Shown: piece after piece, positions 9,053-17,862 of the stretch
How the letters are laid out: every line of letters begins with the position of its first letter
Position numbering within the stretch: position 1 is the stretch's first letter
NCBI RefSeq assembly: GCF_002261215.1
Contig: NZ_NEVS01000004.1
Coordinates: forward strand, 2,976,001 to 3,040,000
Length of the DNA stretch: 64,000 nt
Direction: 5' to 3'
Source of the DNA: Bordetella genomosp. 11
Lineage (GTDB): Bacteria > Pseudomonadota > Gammaproteobacteria > Burkholderiales > Burkholderiaceae_B
Translations under genes and position numbers: made by a program
The notes under the pieces: generated by a model
Databases searched by the model: none
The model's input: the letters and a program-made list of their open reading frames with translations, nothing else
What the model was told of the DNA's origin: nothing

Positions 9053-10009
9053 TCAGGCCGTCGCGCGCCCCAGCAGCCCGGGCAGGCGCTCGACAAGAAA
9101 ACGCGAAAAGGCGATCGCGGCGGCGCCGGCGCCCTCGACAGGCGTGAGCATGCCCAGGGGCTCGCAGTAGAGCGGCAGCGCGATGTCCAGCTGCACCAGC
9201 TGCCCGCGATCCAGCGCATGCTGGATCATGCTTTTGGGCAGGACAGTAATCAGGCGTTCCTGCTGCAGGAAAGCCTGCAGGATCGTCTGGGAACGCGTGG
9301 CCACCGTCTTGACCGCGGGATTGGCGTCCGCGCCTTCGATCAATTGATCGAAGGCATAGCGCGGCGATGCCGGCGAAGGCACCAGGATCCACGTTTCCTT
9401 GAACAAGGTCTTCAGCGCCAGATTGCGCCGCTTGGCCAAGGGGTGCAAAGGCCCGGCGGCGATGACATAGGCGTCTTCGATCAGCGGAACGAACGTCCAG
9501 CCTTCCGGCACGATGGCCGGTTCGCGGCACAGCGCCAGGTCGATCCCGTCCTGCGCGATCAGCTCGCCGATCTCGCGCACATCCGTTTCCAGCACGTTCA
9601 ACCAGATGGATGGATGACGCTGGCTGAAAGGCTGCAGCGCATGCGTCAACAAGCCGGAAACCGCGCTGGTGATCGCCGCGATACGCACCACCGAATCCGC
9701 CGTGGTGGTCATGGCCGAAGTGACTTCCGCGCAGGCATGCACGGATTCCAGGATGCGCCGCGCGTAAGGCAGCAAGGCCAGCGCGATGGGCGTGGGCGTC
9801 ATGCCGCGCGCGTGCCGGATGAACAACTGGCAATCGAGCAGCCGCTCCAGGTCATGCAGGATATGCGTCGTGGAAGGCTGGGTCAGCCCCAGCGCCTGCG
9901 CGGCGCGCTTGACGCTGCCCAACTCCCGGACCTTGACGAGGGCTTCGATGTGGCGCAGGCGGGCATGCACCATCAGGCGGGATGCAAGGACCGACGTGGC
10001 GATGGTCAT
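9053..10009 (-). CDS. LysR-family regulator of the adjacent Bug/dehydratase operon
   Basis: A 318-residue LTTR. The N-terminal winged helix covers about residues 14-75 (LRHIEALVKVRELGSVKRAAQALGLTQPSTTHILHDLERLL). A periplasmic-binding-protein-like effector domain occupies 105-310. The gene is divergent from a Bug binding protein and a sugar-acid dehydratase-like enzyme across a 100-bp gap, the usual LTTR control geometry. The N-terminal dozen residues before MVHARLRH may not be translated; an internal Met13 is an alternative start. Confidence 0.92.
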   Translation of the reverse strand: MTIATSVLASRLMVHARLRHIEALVKVRELGSVKRAAQALGLTQPSTTHILHDLERLLDCQLFIRHARGMTPTPIALALLPYARRILESVHACAEVTSAMTTTADSVVRIAAITSAVSGLLTHALQPFSQRHPSIWLNVLETDVREIGELIAQDGIDLALCREPAIVPEGWTFVPLIEDAYVIAAGPLHPLAKRRNLALKTLFKETWILVPSPASPRYAFDQLIEGADANPAVKTVATRSQTILQAFLQQERLITVLPKSMIQHALDRGQLVQLDIALPLYCEPLGMLTPVEGAGAAAIAFSRFLVERLPGLLGRATA

Positions 10010-10109
10010 GATATCGACGTTCTCTATAGGTAGCGCCCATATTCTATTAGTTATTTATCGCCCCCTTGCGCAGAATACGCGGCACTCGACCAACAAACGG
10101 AGACAGCCG

Positions 10110-11096
10110 ATGAACCGACGCACCGCCCTGAAAAGCCTGGGCGCCTGGGGAGCCGCGGCCTGCGCCATGCGCACCGGCCTGGCCCAGGCCGCCCAATATC
10201 CCACCCACGCCGTCCAGGTCTATGTCGGCACGGCACCGGGGGGCATCACCGACTATATGGGCCGCCTGTTCGCGCAGTGCCTGTCGCAGCGCACGTCGCA
10301 AAGCTTTGTCGTGCAGAACCACGGCGGTGCCAGCGGCACATTGGCGGCAGCCGAGGTGGCGCGTTCGCCCGGCGATGGCTATACGCTGCTGGCGACCACG
10401 CCCACGGTCATGATCGTGGCGCCGCACATGTACCACTCGCTCAGTTTCAGTCCGGCCAAGGACTTCGTCCCGGTCTGCCTGCTGGGCGCGGGCCCGATGG
10501 TGCTTGTCGTCAACGCCAGCCTGCCGGTGCACAGCGTCGCCGACCTCGTCGCCCTGGCACGCGCCAAGCCCAACCAGATCGCCTATGCGTCCGGCGGCAC
10601 GGGCACCGCCGCCCACCTGACCGGAGAGCTGTTCGCGAAGGCAGCCGGTATCAAGCTGGTGCATGTCCCGTACAAGGGCGACGGACAGGGCGCCATCGAC
10701 GTCATGAGCGGCCAGGTCGCCATGATGTTCTCGACCATGAACGTGCTGGGCCCGCAGATCAAGGCCGGCCGCGTGCGGGCCCTGGCTGTCGCCAGCAGCA
10801 AACGCATGGCCTCCGCGCCGGACATTCCGACGGTGGCCGAAGCGGGCGTCAAGGGCGTCGAATCGCTGGCCTGGGTCGCCATCTATGCGCCCAAGGGAAC
10901 GCCCGCCGATATCGTCGCCTCGCTCAATGACCAATGGCAGGCGGCCCGCGCCACCCCCGAGGTGTCGAACCAGATCGCATCCGTGGCGATGGACGACGTC
11001 GCTTTCAAGACGCCGGCCGAACTGGCGTCATTCCAGAAATCGGAAATGGCCCGGTGGAGCGACGTGATCAAGGCCAGTGGAGTCGAAGCAAATTGA
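10110..11096 (+). CDS. Bug-family (TTT) periplasmic substrate-binding protein, Tat-like signal
   Basis: A 328-residue solute receptor of the tripartite tricarboxylate transporter type. The signal peptide MNRRTALKSLGAWGAAACAM... carries an RRTALK twin-arginine-like motif, so export may be through Tat. Mature-domain landmarks include APGGITDYMGR, PGDGYTLLATTPT, HVPYKGDGQGAIDVMSGQV and the FxxSExARWSDVIKASG ending. Bug proteins bind carboxylates with high affinity. No membrane TctA/TctB genes are nearby. The downstream dehydratase overlaps its stop codon, so the ligand is plausibly a sugar acid. Confidence 0.93.
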   Translation: MNRRTALKSLGAWGAAACAMRTGLAQAAQYPTHAVQVYVGTAPGGITDYMGRLFAQCLSQRTSQSFVVQNHGGASGTLAAAEVARSPGDGYTLLATTPTVMIVAPHMYHSLSFSPAKDFVPVCLLGAGPMVLVVNASLPVHSVADLVALARAKPNQIAYASGGTGTAAHLTGELFAKAAGIKLVHVPYKGDGQGAIDVMSGQVAMMFSTMNVLGPQIKAGRVRALAVASSKRMASAPDIPTVAEAGVKGVESLAWVAIYAPKGTPADIVASLNDQWQAARATPEVSNQIASVAMDDVAFKTPAELASFQKSEMARWSDVIKASGVEAN

Positions 11097-12235
11097 GTAC
11101 CGTGAAGCGCAACCCGATAGCCGCCCTGGAAACCTTCCTTGTCGATCGCTGGTGCCTGCTGCGGATTACCTGCGAGGATGGGACCACGGGAATCGGTGAA
11201 GCGGGCGTGCACGCCTGGCCCGGTCCGACGGCGTCCATGATCGAGCACATGGGCAGCTATCTGATCGGCAAGGACGCCAACCTGATCGAGCATCACGCCC
11301 AGTACCTGCAACGCAGCATGCACTTCACCGGCGCGGTCCTGTCGGCGGCGATTTCGGCGATCGACATCGCCTTGTGGGACATCAAGGGCAAGCGCCATGG
11401 CGTACCGATCTACGACTTGATGGGCGGCAAGACGCGCGACCGCGTGCGCTGCTATGTACACGTGCATGGCGGCAGCGTGGAAGACCTGGTCGCGGACGCC
11501 CGCGCCAAACAGTCCCAGGGGTTTACCGCCCTGCGCTTTTCGCCATTCCGCGACGATTTCCACCTGCACCCGTCCTTCGAATCCTGGGCCAACGACGCCG
11601 TCGAACGCGTCGGCGCGCTGCACGAGGCCGTGGGCAAGGATGCGGACCTGTGCATCGAACTGCACCGGCAGATGGACCCGGCCGAATCGATCGCGCTGGC
11701 CCAGCGGCTGCAAGCCTTCAAGCCGTTCTTCTACGAAGACCCCATGCGTTCGGACAGCCCGGCCCGCATGGGCGTGGTCCAGGCCCGGTGCGGGCTGCCT
11801 ATCGCCACCGGCGAACGCTTCACGTCCATATACCAGTTCCAGGATCTGCTGGCGCACAACGGCTGCGACTACATCCGTCCCGACGTTTGCGTGTGCCTGG
11901 GACTGACCGGCAGCAAGAAGGCCGCCGCACTGGCCGAGGCGCACCATGTGAAAGTCATTCCGCACAATCCGCTATCGCCGGTGTCGACGGCCGCATGCGT
12001 GCAACTGGATGCCTGCATTCCGAACTTCGCCTTGCAGGAATACGTGGGCGAAGACCAGCCCCCCAAGCGCGACATGGTCAACCAGCCGCTGCGGCTGGAG
12101 CGGGGTTATCTGATCGTGCCGGAGACGCCGGGCCTGGGTATCGAATTGAACGATGCGGTGCTGGCCGCGCAGCCCAAAAAGGACCTGACGCCGTATGCGC
12201 CCATCGGGCTGGATGGTTCGGTGCGGGACTGGTAG
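11093..12235 (+). CDS. Enolase-superfamily sugar-acid dehydratase (galactonate dehydratase-like)
   Basis: A 380-residue mandelate racemase/muconate lactonising enzyme family member. Predicted Mg ligands are Glu189 (IELH, with His191), Glu215 (YEDP) and Glu241 (GERF). His291 in HNPLSP matches the catalytic base of galactonate dehydratases. These enzymes remove water from aldonic acids to give 2-keto-3-deoxy acids. The chosen TTG at 11093 overlaps the Bug stop as TTGA; a GTG at 11102 is an alternative. In E. coli DgoD the first ligand position is Asp, here Glu, so the substrate may differ. Confidence 0.85.
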   Translation: MSTVKRNPIAALETFLVDRWCLLRITCEDGTTGIGEAGVHAWPGPTASMIEHMGSYLIGKDANLIEHHAQYLQRSMHFTGAVLSAAISAIDIALWDIKGKRHGVPIYDLMGGKTRDRVRCYVHVHGGSVEDLVADARAKQSQGFTALRFSPFRDDFHLHPSFESWANDAVERVGALHEAVGKDADLCIELHRQMDPAESIALAQRLQAFKPFFYEDPMRSDSPARMGVVQARCGLPIATGERFTSIYQFQDLLAHNGCDYIRPDVCVCLGLTGSKKAAALAEAHHVKVIPHNPLSPVSTAACVQLDACIPNFALQEYVGEDQPPKRDMVNQPLRLERGYLIVPETPGLGIELNDAVLAAQPKKDLTPYAPIGLDGSVRDW

Positions 12236-12239
12236 GCGA

Positions 12240-12260
12240 CCGCGGCCCCGCGAGCCGCGG
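12240..12260. terminator. GC-rich hairpin between convergent genes
   Basis: CCGCGGC and GCCGCGG pair in a 7-bp stem with a 7-base loop, five bases after the dehydratase stop and before the end of the convergent LysR gene. No T-run; function as a terminator is possible but unproven. Confidence 0.3.
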
Positions 12261-12304
12261 CCGCCGGCGATCCGCTTGGGAGACCGCGCACCGATCCCCG
12301 GGGA

Positions 12305-13249
12305 TCAACCCGCGGCGGCGGGGGCGTAAAGCCCGGGCGCGAGTTCCGCCCGCATCGTATCGATGAAACAGCGCAGCCGCCGCGGCTGCAGCCTGCTGGC
12401 GGGATAGACAAGGTATAGCGGCAAGGCGGGCGCTTGCCATTGCGGCGCCAGCTGCCGCAGGCGGCCCGCCCGCAGGTCGTCCTCGAACACCCATCCGGAC
12501 GCGACGCAGACGCCCAGCCCCAGCATGGCGGCCGTACGCAGGGCGTACAAGCTATCGGTGGACATGCGCGGCTGGATGGACAGCCGGACCGACTCGCCGG
12601 TGCCGATATGGCTCAGGGCGATCTCGTCGCGATAGAACGTACGCAACGCCAGCCAGGGCAATCGCCCCAGATCGGCGGGATGCGCCGGCACACCCCCGCG
12701 CTCCAGCAACGCGGGAGCGCCCACGATGATGCGGGGCACATCGCCCAGCTTCAGCGCCACCACGGACTCATCGCGCACTTCGCCGACACGGATCGCGCAG
12801 TCCACGCCGTCGGCCACGAAGTCCGGCATGCGATCGTTGAGCAGCCATTCCACCCGCATTCCGGGATAGCGCTCCAGGTAGACCGCCAGGGGATCGACGA
12901 ACTGCTGCTGCCCGAAGGCGTGCGGCACGACGACGCGCAGGGTGCCGACCGGTTGCTGGCCGGCACCGCGCACTTCGCTATCGAAGGCCTGCCAGGACGC
13001 GATCAACTCCTCCGCGCGGTCGTAGCAGCGCCGGCCGTCCTCCGTCAATTGCATGCCGTGCGTGGATCGTTGGATCAGGCGCACGCCGACGGCGCGTTCC
13101 AGGGCCTGCAGCCGGCGGCTTACCGTGGGCTGCGTGGCCCCCAATTGTTCGGCCGCGGCGCTGAGGCTGCCGGCGTTGACGATGCGGACGAAGGTGTCGA
13201 TCAGCGTCAGGCGGTCCGCGCTGCCCTGCCCGGAAATGAGCTCGTTCAT
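12305..13249 (-). CDS. LysR-family regulator divergent from an MFS gene
   Basis: A 314-residue LTTR. The start MNELISGQGSADRLTLIDTFVRIVNAGSLSAAAEQLGATQPTVSRRLQALE shows a canonical winged helix at about 12-70. The effector domain (from about 95) includes RVVVPHAFGQQQFVDPLAVYLERYPGMRVEWLLND, typical of the CrgA/DsdC-like branch. The open frame continues upstream, but residues before MNELISG overlap the divergent MFS gene and have no LTTR character, so the start at 13249 is preferred. The 96-bp gap to the MFS gene includes an ATACGTAT palindrome (13255-13262). Confidence 0.92.
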   Translation of the reverse strand: MNELISGQGSADRLTLIDTFVRIVNAGSLSAAAEQLGATQPTVSRRLQALERAVGVRLIQRSTHGMQLTEDGRRCYDRAEELIASWQAFDSEVRGAGQQPVGTLRVVVPHAFGQQQFVDPLAVYLERYPGMRVEWLLNDRMPDFVADGVDCAIRVGEVRDESVVALKLGDVPRIIVGAPALLERGGVPAHPADLGRLPWLALRTFYRDEIALSHIGTGESVRLSIQPRMSTDSLYALRTAAMLGLGVCVASGWVFEDDLRAGRLRQLAPQWQAPALPLYLVYPASRLQPRRLRCFIDTMRAELAPGLYAPAAAG

Positions 13250-13345
13250 ACGCCATACGTATAACCGATCTGCGTGCGCGCCGTCTACCGTTACGGCGCC
13301 CGGGCGGCCAGAATAGCGCCACTGACCACTTACCCGGATTTCATC

Positions 13346-14608
13346 ATGTCGAATATTCGCTCCACGCATGACGGCCCGGCCACCCCGGCCCCGTTGTCCA
13401 CCGCCCTCCTTCTGCTGCTGGCGGTCGCCGCCGGCCTGAGCGTCGCCTCCCTCTACTACAGCCAGCCCATGCTCGGCATCCTGGGCCCCGATATCCATGC
13501 CGGAGCCCGGACGGTCGGCTGGCTGCCGACCCTGACCCAGCTCGGGTATGCCGCCGGCATCCTGTTCCTGGCGCCGCTGGGCGACCGCTATGACAGAAAA
13601 CGCATCATCCTGGTCAAGACCGCCGTGCTGGCCGTCGCGCTGATGCTGAGCGGCATCGCGCCGTCGATAGGCGCGCTGCTGGCCGCCAGCTTCGCGATCG
13701 GACTGTCGGCGACCCTGGCACAGGACATCGTGCCGGCGGCCGCCACCCTGGCCTCGCCCGACCAGCGCGGCAAAACCGTGGGCACCGTCATGACCGGCCT
13801 GCTGCTGGGTATCCTGATGTCGCGTGTCGTCAGCGGTTTCGTCGCGGACCATTTCGGATGGCGCGCGATGTTCCATGCCGCGGCCGTGGCCGTCGTAGTC
13901 CTGGGCCTGATGCTGTGGCGCGGCCTGCCGGCGTTCGCGCCGACCACGCGCCTGCCCTACGCCGCGCTGCTGGGCTCCATCACGCAATTATGGCGGGCCC
14001 ATCCCGGGCTGCGCCTGGCGGCCCTTTCCCAGGGTCTGCTGTCGCTCGCCTTCAGCGCCTTCTGGTCCACGCTGGCGGTCATGCTGCATGCCGCCCCCTT
14101 CAACCTGGGTGCCGGCGCGGCGGGCGCTTTCGGTATCGCCGGGGCGGCCGGCGCCCTGGCCGCCCCGCTGGCGGGCCGCATGGCGGACCGTCGCGGCCCC
14201 GCCATGGTCAGCCGTATCGGTGCGGCCCTGGTGACCGCCTCTTTCGCCGCGATGGCGCTGATGCCGACGTTGTCGCCCCAAGGCGCGCTGTGGCTGCTGG
14301 GCGTCAGTACCGTGGGCTTCGACCTGGGCATCCAGATCGCGCTGATCTCGCACCAGACCATCGTGTATGCCCTGGACCCGGCAGCGCGCAGCCGGCTCAA
14401 CGCGGTTTTGATGGTGGGCGTGTTCGTCGGCATGGCGGTAGGCGGCGCCCTGGGCAGCCTCGCGCTGGCAAACTTCGGCTGGATCGGCGTTGTCACCATC
14501 GCGACGATCGCGGCCGCCGCCGCGCTGATCCTGCGCCTGCGGGCCACGGGGGCGCGCAACGAAGGCGGCGCGCCCATCGCCGCAACCGCCGCGGCGTCCG
14601 GCCGCTGA
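13346..14608 (+). CDS. MFS transporter (drug/metabolite efflux type)
   Basis: A 420-residue membrane protein with twelve predicted hydrophobic segments. The conserved MFS loop 2-3 motif appears as PLGDRYDRKRIILVK at about residue 80. The N-terminal YYSQPMLGILGPDI is characteristic of a family of proteobacterial MFS exporters usually paired with a divergent LysR gene, as here. Likely an efflux carrier; substrate unknown. ATG at 13346 is used because upstream residues are encoded by the promoter region. Confidence 0.9.
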   Translation: MSNIRSTHDGPATPAPLSTALLLLLAVAAGLSVASLYYSQPMLGILGPDIHAGARTVGWLPTLTQLGYAAGILFLAPLGDRYDRKRIILVKTAVLAVALMLSGIAPSIGALLAASFAIGLSATLAQDIVPAAATLASPDQRGKTVGTVMTGLLLGILMSRVVSGFVADHFGWRAMFHAAAVAVVVLGLMLWRGLPAFAPTTRLPYAALLGSITQLWRAHPGLRLAALSQGLLSLAFSAFWSTLAVMLHAAPFNLGAGAAGAFGIAGAAGALAAPLAGRMADRRGPAMVSRIGAALVTASFAAMALMPTLSPQGALWLLGVSTVGFDLGIQIALISHQTIVYALDPAARSRLNAVLMVGVFVGMAVGGALGSLALANFGWIGVVTIATIAAAAALILRLRATGARNEGGAPIAATAAASGR

Positions 14609-14702
14609 ACCGGTTTGCCGCTGCCCACGGATGCGTATCCGGGGGCAGCGCATTTCCGGCTTCATGTGGTTGAATCTGGGCTTTGCACGCCGGACGAAGC
14701 CC

Positions 14703-15617
14703 ATGGCCGACCTGAAGCTCCTCGAAGACCTGATCGCGCTGGCGAAGACCGGCAGCTTCGTCCGCGCGGCGGAACTGCGCCACGTCACGCATCCCGCCTT
14801 CGGCCGCCGCATCCGTGCCCTGGAGGCATGGGCGGGCGCGCCGCTGGTGCACCGTGGCCAACAGCCGGCGACACTGACACCGAAAGGCGAGGCATTGTTG
14901 CGGACCGCGATACAAGTGGTGGAGCAGATGGAGCTGGCCCGCCACCGCATGCACGGGTCCCATGCCGGCGGCGACGCGGTGCTGCGCATCGCCACCGGCC
15001 GCAGCCTGGCCCGGACGCTCGTTGCCGACTGGGTGGCGCGCTTGCGGCATCGCACCCCCAAGGTCCTCACGGGCAACGCGCAGGTCGAAATATCCACGGC
15101 AGTGATGCAGGAGCTGTCCGTCAGGCTGGAGCAGAACAAGGTCGACATGTTGTGCTGCTACGAACATCCCGCCATGTCGGTCTCGCTAAGCCCGCAGCGC
15201 TTCCGATACATCACCCTGGCCACCGACAAACTGGTGCCGGTCACCCAGGTGGATTCGCGCGGGAATCCGCGCTATGTCTTGGGCGAAGGCGGCCGTCCCA
15301 CGCCCTTGATCGCCTACGCCGGCGGCCTGGCCATGGCGCGCATCCTGGGCGACCGCCTGGAAACCACGCCGCACGCGCTGACGCCTTTCCTGCGTACCGA
15401 TTCCCTGGACGTGGCGCATGGCGCGGTGGCAAACGGGCTTGGGGTGGCCTGGCTGCCGTGGTCCATGGTGTTCGCGGACTGCCGGCGCGGCGCCCTGGCC
15501 GCGCTGGGTGGACGCGGCGACGAAGTGGCGTTCGAAGTCCGCCTGTATCGGCCGCGCGCCCGCATGACGGAACTGGCCGAAGCGGCCTGGGCGGCGACCA
15601 CGCGGCGCACTCCCTGA
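14703..15617 (+). CDS. LysR-family regulator
   Basis: A 304-residue LTTR with DNA-binding helix LEDLIALAKTGSFVRAAELRHVTHPAFGRRIRALEAWAGAPLVHR at about 5-52. The effector domain begins near 90 (VLRIATGRSLARTLVADWV). HVTHPAFGRR resembles the regulators that sit beside hydantoin and Bug genes. It reads towards a Bug gene and a succinylglutamate desuccinylase-like gene, 135 bp downstream on the same strand, and probably controls them. The upstream in-frame codon at 14631 would add 24 residues unlike LTTRs. Confidence 0.9.
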   Translation: MADLKLLEDLIALAKTGSFVRAAELRHVTHPAFGRRIRALEAWAGAPLVHRGQQPATLTPKGEALLRTAIQVVEQMELARHRMHGSHAGGDAVLRIATGRSLARTLVADWVARLRHRTPKVLTGNAQVEISTAVMQELSVRLEQNKVDMLCCYEHPAMSVSLSPQRFRYITLATDKLVPVTQVDSRGNPRYVLGEGGRPTPLIAYAGGLAMARILGDRLETTPHALTPFLRTDSLDVAHGAVANGLGVAWLPWSMVFADCRRGALAALGGRGDEVAFEVRLYRPRARMTELAEAAWAATTRRTP

Positions 15618-15651
15618 CCGCGCCCGCGCGAAAACTGAAAAAGCACGCAGG

Positions 15652-15668
15652 CGTGCCGTTTCGGCACG
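15652..15668. terminator. Small perfect hairpin between LysR and Bug genes
   Basis: CGTGCCG-TTT-CGGCACG forms a 7-bp stem with a 3-base loop in the 135-bp gap. It could end the LysR transcript or be an operator dyad for the downstream Bug gene; there is no T-run. Confidence 0.3.
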
Positions 15669-15752
15669 ACGCGCGCGCCGCGGCGCCGGACAATAGCCGC
15701 GAGTCCAAAGAGACGGCCCAGCCGTCCATCCAGTCCCCAAGGAGACACCTTC

Positions 15753-16745
15753 ATGAGATCCATGACGCACCGCCTGCACAAGGCCTTGGCCATCCTATGC
15801 GCGAGCGCCGCGTTCGCCTTGCCCGCGGCCGCATCCGCGGCTGACTATCCCGCGCGCACCATTTCGCTGATCGTCGGCTACCCCGCCGGCGGGAGCGTGG
15901 ACCTTACCGCGCGGCTGCTGGGCGAAGAACTGGGCAAACGCCTGGGCCAGACGGTCATCATCGAAAACCTGGGCGGCGCCGGCGGCACCATCGGCGCGCA
16001 GCGTGTGGCACGCGCCGACCCCGACGGCTACACGCTGCTCCTGGGCTCGACCAACGAAATGGTGATCGCGCGCATGATCAACGCCGCCGTTCAATACGAC
16101 GGCGCGAAGGACTTCAGTCCCGTGGGCCTGGTGGCCTCGCAGCCGATGGTACTGGCCGCCAGTCCCCAATCCGGTGTGAAAACCGCCGCGGACTACCTGA
16201 AAAAAGTGCGTGACGCCGCCCCCGGCACCTACAACTACGGGTCCTCCGGCGTAGGCACGGCGCTGCACCTGGCCGGTGAAATGATCAACCAGGCCACCCA
16301 CACGCAGGTCGGCCATGTCCCGTACCGCGGCGTGGCGCCGCTGGTGACCGACCTGATAAGCGGACAGCTGGATTTCGGCATCTTCGTGCTGTCCTCGGCC
16401 CTGCCGCAAGTGCGCGCGGGGAAAATCGTCGGCGTGGGCCTTACCGAAAACCGCCCTTCCGCCGCCGCGCCCGAACTGGCGCCGCTGGCGTCCACGCCCG
16501 GATTCGAATCCGTGGACATCAACCTCTGGTTTGCCTTGTACGGTCCCGCCCGGCTGCCCCAGCCGGTGGTCGACAAACTACGCGCGGCCTTGAACGACGC
16601 GCTGGCTTCCGAGCACTTCCGCGCCAAGATGCGGGATGCCGGCGCCGAAGTCGCACAGCCCGGCGTGGATCTCGCGGCCTTCCAGGTCGCGGAAACCGGA
16701 AAATACGGCGCGCTCGTCAAGGCTGCCCGTATCGAGGCCCAGTAA
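15753..16745 (+). CDS. Bug-family (TTT) periplasmic substrate-binding protein
   Basis: A 330-residue Bug receptor with a Sec-type signal peptide (MRSMTHRLHKALAILCASAAFALPAAASAADYP, cleavage predicted after ASA). Family landmarks: YPAGGSVDLTARLLGEELGKRLGQ, ADPDGYTLLLGSTNE, HVPYRGVAPLVTDLISGQLDFG. A strong AAGGAG ribosome site lies upstream of the ATG. The next gene, a zinc deacylase, starts 40 bp later, suggesting the ligand is an N-acylated amino acid or similar carboxylate. No TctA/TctB partner is visible. Confidence 0.94.
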   Translation: MRSMTHRLHKALAILCASAAFALPAAASAADYPARTISLIVGYPAGGSVDLTARLLGEELGKRLGQTVIIENLGGAGGTIGAQRVARADPDGYTLLLGSTNEMVIARMINAAVQYDGAKDFSPVGLVASQPMVLAASPQSGVKTAADYLKKVRDAAPGTYNYGSSGVGTALHLAGEMINQATHTQVGHVPYRGVAPLVTDLISGQLDFGIFVLSSALPQVRAGKIVGVGLTENRPSAAAPELAPLASTPGFESVDINLWFALYGPARLPQPVVDKLRAALNDALASEHFRAKMRDAGAEVAQPGVDLAAFQVAETGKYGALVKAARIEAQ

Positions 16746-16785
16746 CCGCCGCGTTCTTGCCCGGCTCCCACAGTCTTATAGCCTT

Positions 16786-17757
16786 ATGGATAGCGTCATG
16801 GAGTTCAAGCTTGCCACGCCCGACCTCGAAGCCGAACGCATCGGCAATACCGGTACGCCCGGCATATGGCACTTCGACTCGGGACTGCCCGGCCGCACGC
16901 TGATGGTTTCCGCACTGCTGCACGGCAACGAGCTATGCGGCGGCTGGGCGCTGAAGGATTTGCTCGCCACGGGGCTACGTCCTCGCCGAGGGCAATTGAT
17001 CCTGGCCTTCTGCAACCTGGATGCCTTCGCCAGCTTCGATCCCTCCCACTGCGACGCGTCGCGCTTCGTGCAGGAAGACATGAACCGGGTATGGAGCGCC
17101 CCCCGCCTGGACGAGCCGGCAACGGCCGACGCCCGCCGCGCGGCGCAATTGCGTCCCTGGGTGGAGCGCGCGGACTGGTTGCTGGACTTGCACTCGATGC
17201 ATGAACCCGGAGCCCCCTTGCTGCTGACCGGCATCCTGCCGCGCAACATCGCCCTGGCCCGCAGCCTGAAGAGTCCCGCGCACATCATCGTCGACGCGGG
17301 CCACAAGGACGGCGTGCGCATGCGCGACTTCGCCCAGTTCGGCGACGCGGCGCGCGAGGACGCATGCGCCCTGCTGATCGAGTGCGGCTTCCACGGCGAT
17401 TTGTCTTCCCACCGCGTGGCGCGCGACCTGGTCGCGCGCATGCTGGCGGCTTCCGGCGTCGTCGACCGCGAGGACATCCCGCCGGAATGGCTATTGCCGG
17501 ATCCCGCCCCCCGAAAAGTCATCCAGGTCACCGACGCCGTGGTCGCCCCGTCCATGGACGTGCGTTTCGCCCAACCCTGGCAAGGACTGGAAACCCTGGC
17601 GCATGCCGGCACGGTCCTGGGATACGCGGACGGCAAGCCCTTCGTTACGCCCTACGACCGATGCACGCTGGTCATGCCATCGCTACGTCAGCTCAAGCCC
17701 GGAGTCACGGTGATGCGCCTGGCGCGAGACCTGTCCGACGATGCCGCGGCGCCGTGA
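16786..17757 (+). CDS. Succinylglutamate desuccinylase/aspartoacylase-family zinc hydrolase
   Basis: A 323-residue M14-like amidohydrolase. The zinc motif HGNE places His46 and Glu49 as ligands, with His136 in DLHSMHEPG as the third. ECGFHGD contains a conserved Glu region. Family members cleave N-succinylglutamate, N-acetylaspartate or ectoine-related amides in the cytoplasm. The ATG at 16786 is followed by a second in-frame ATG at 16798; either could be used. Placement directly after a Bug receptor suggests the imported carboxylate is an N-acyl compound. Confidence 0.86.
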   Translation: MDSVMEFKLATPDLEAERIGNTGTPGIWHFDSGLPGRTLMVSALLHGNELCGGWALKDLLATGLRPRRGQLILAFCNLDAFASFDPSHCDASRFVQEDMNRVWSAPRLDEPATADARRAAQLRPWVERADWLLDLHSMHEPGAPLLLTGILPRNIALARSLKSPAHIIVDAGHKDGVRMRDFAQFGDAAREDACALLIECGFHGDLSSHRVARDLVARMLAASGVVDREDIPPEWLLPDPAPRKVIQVTDAVVAPSMDVRFAQPWQGLETLAHAGTVLGYADGKPFVTPYDRCTLVMPSLRQLKPGVTVMRLARDLSDDAAAP

Positions 17758-17862
17758 AACCGAAACCTCGCGCCCGCTTCGCCTGACGCGTCCGCTGCGG
17801 CATCGCGTCAGGACAGCAAAATCGTTCGCCGGTCCCGCGTCATGCCGCGCCGATGGACGCGA

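Noticed and set aside
10934..11092. Longer N-terminus for the dehydratase, starting inside the Bug gene
   Set aside because: The added residues are the Bug gene in another frame and do not resemble the enolase superfamily; the TTG or GTG near 11093-11102 gives the normal N-terminus.
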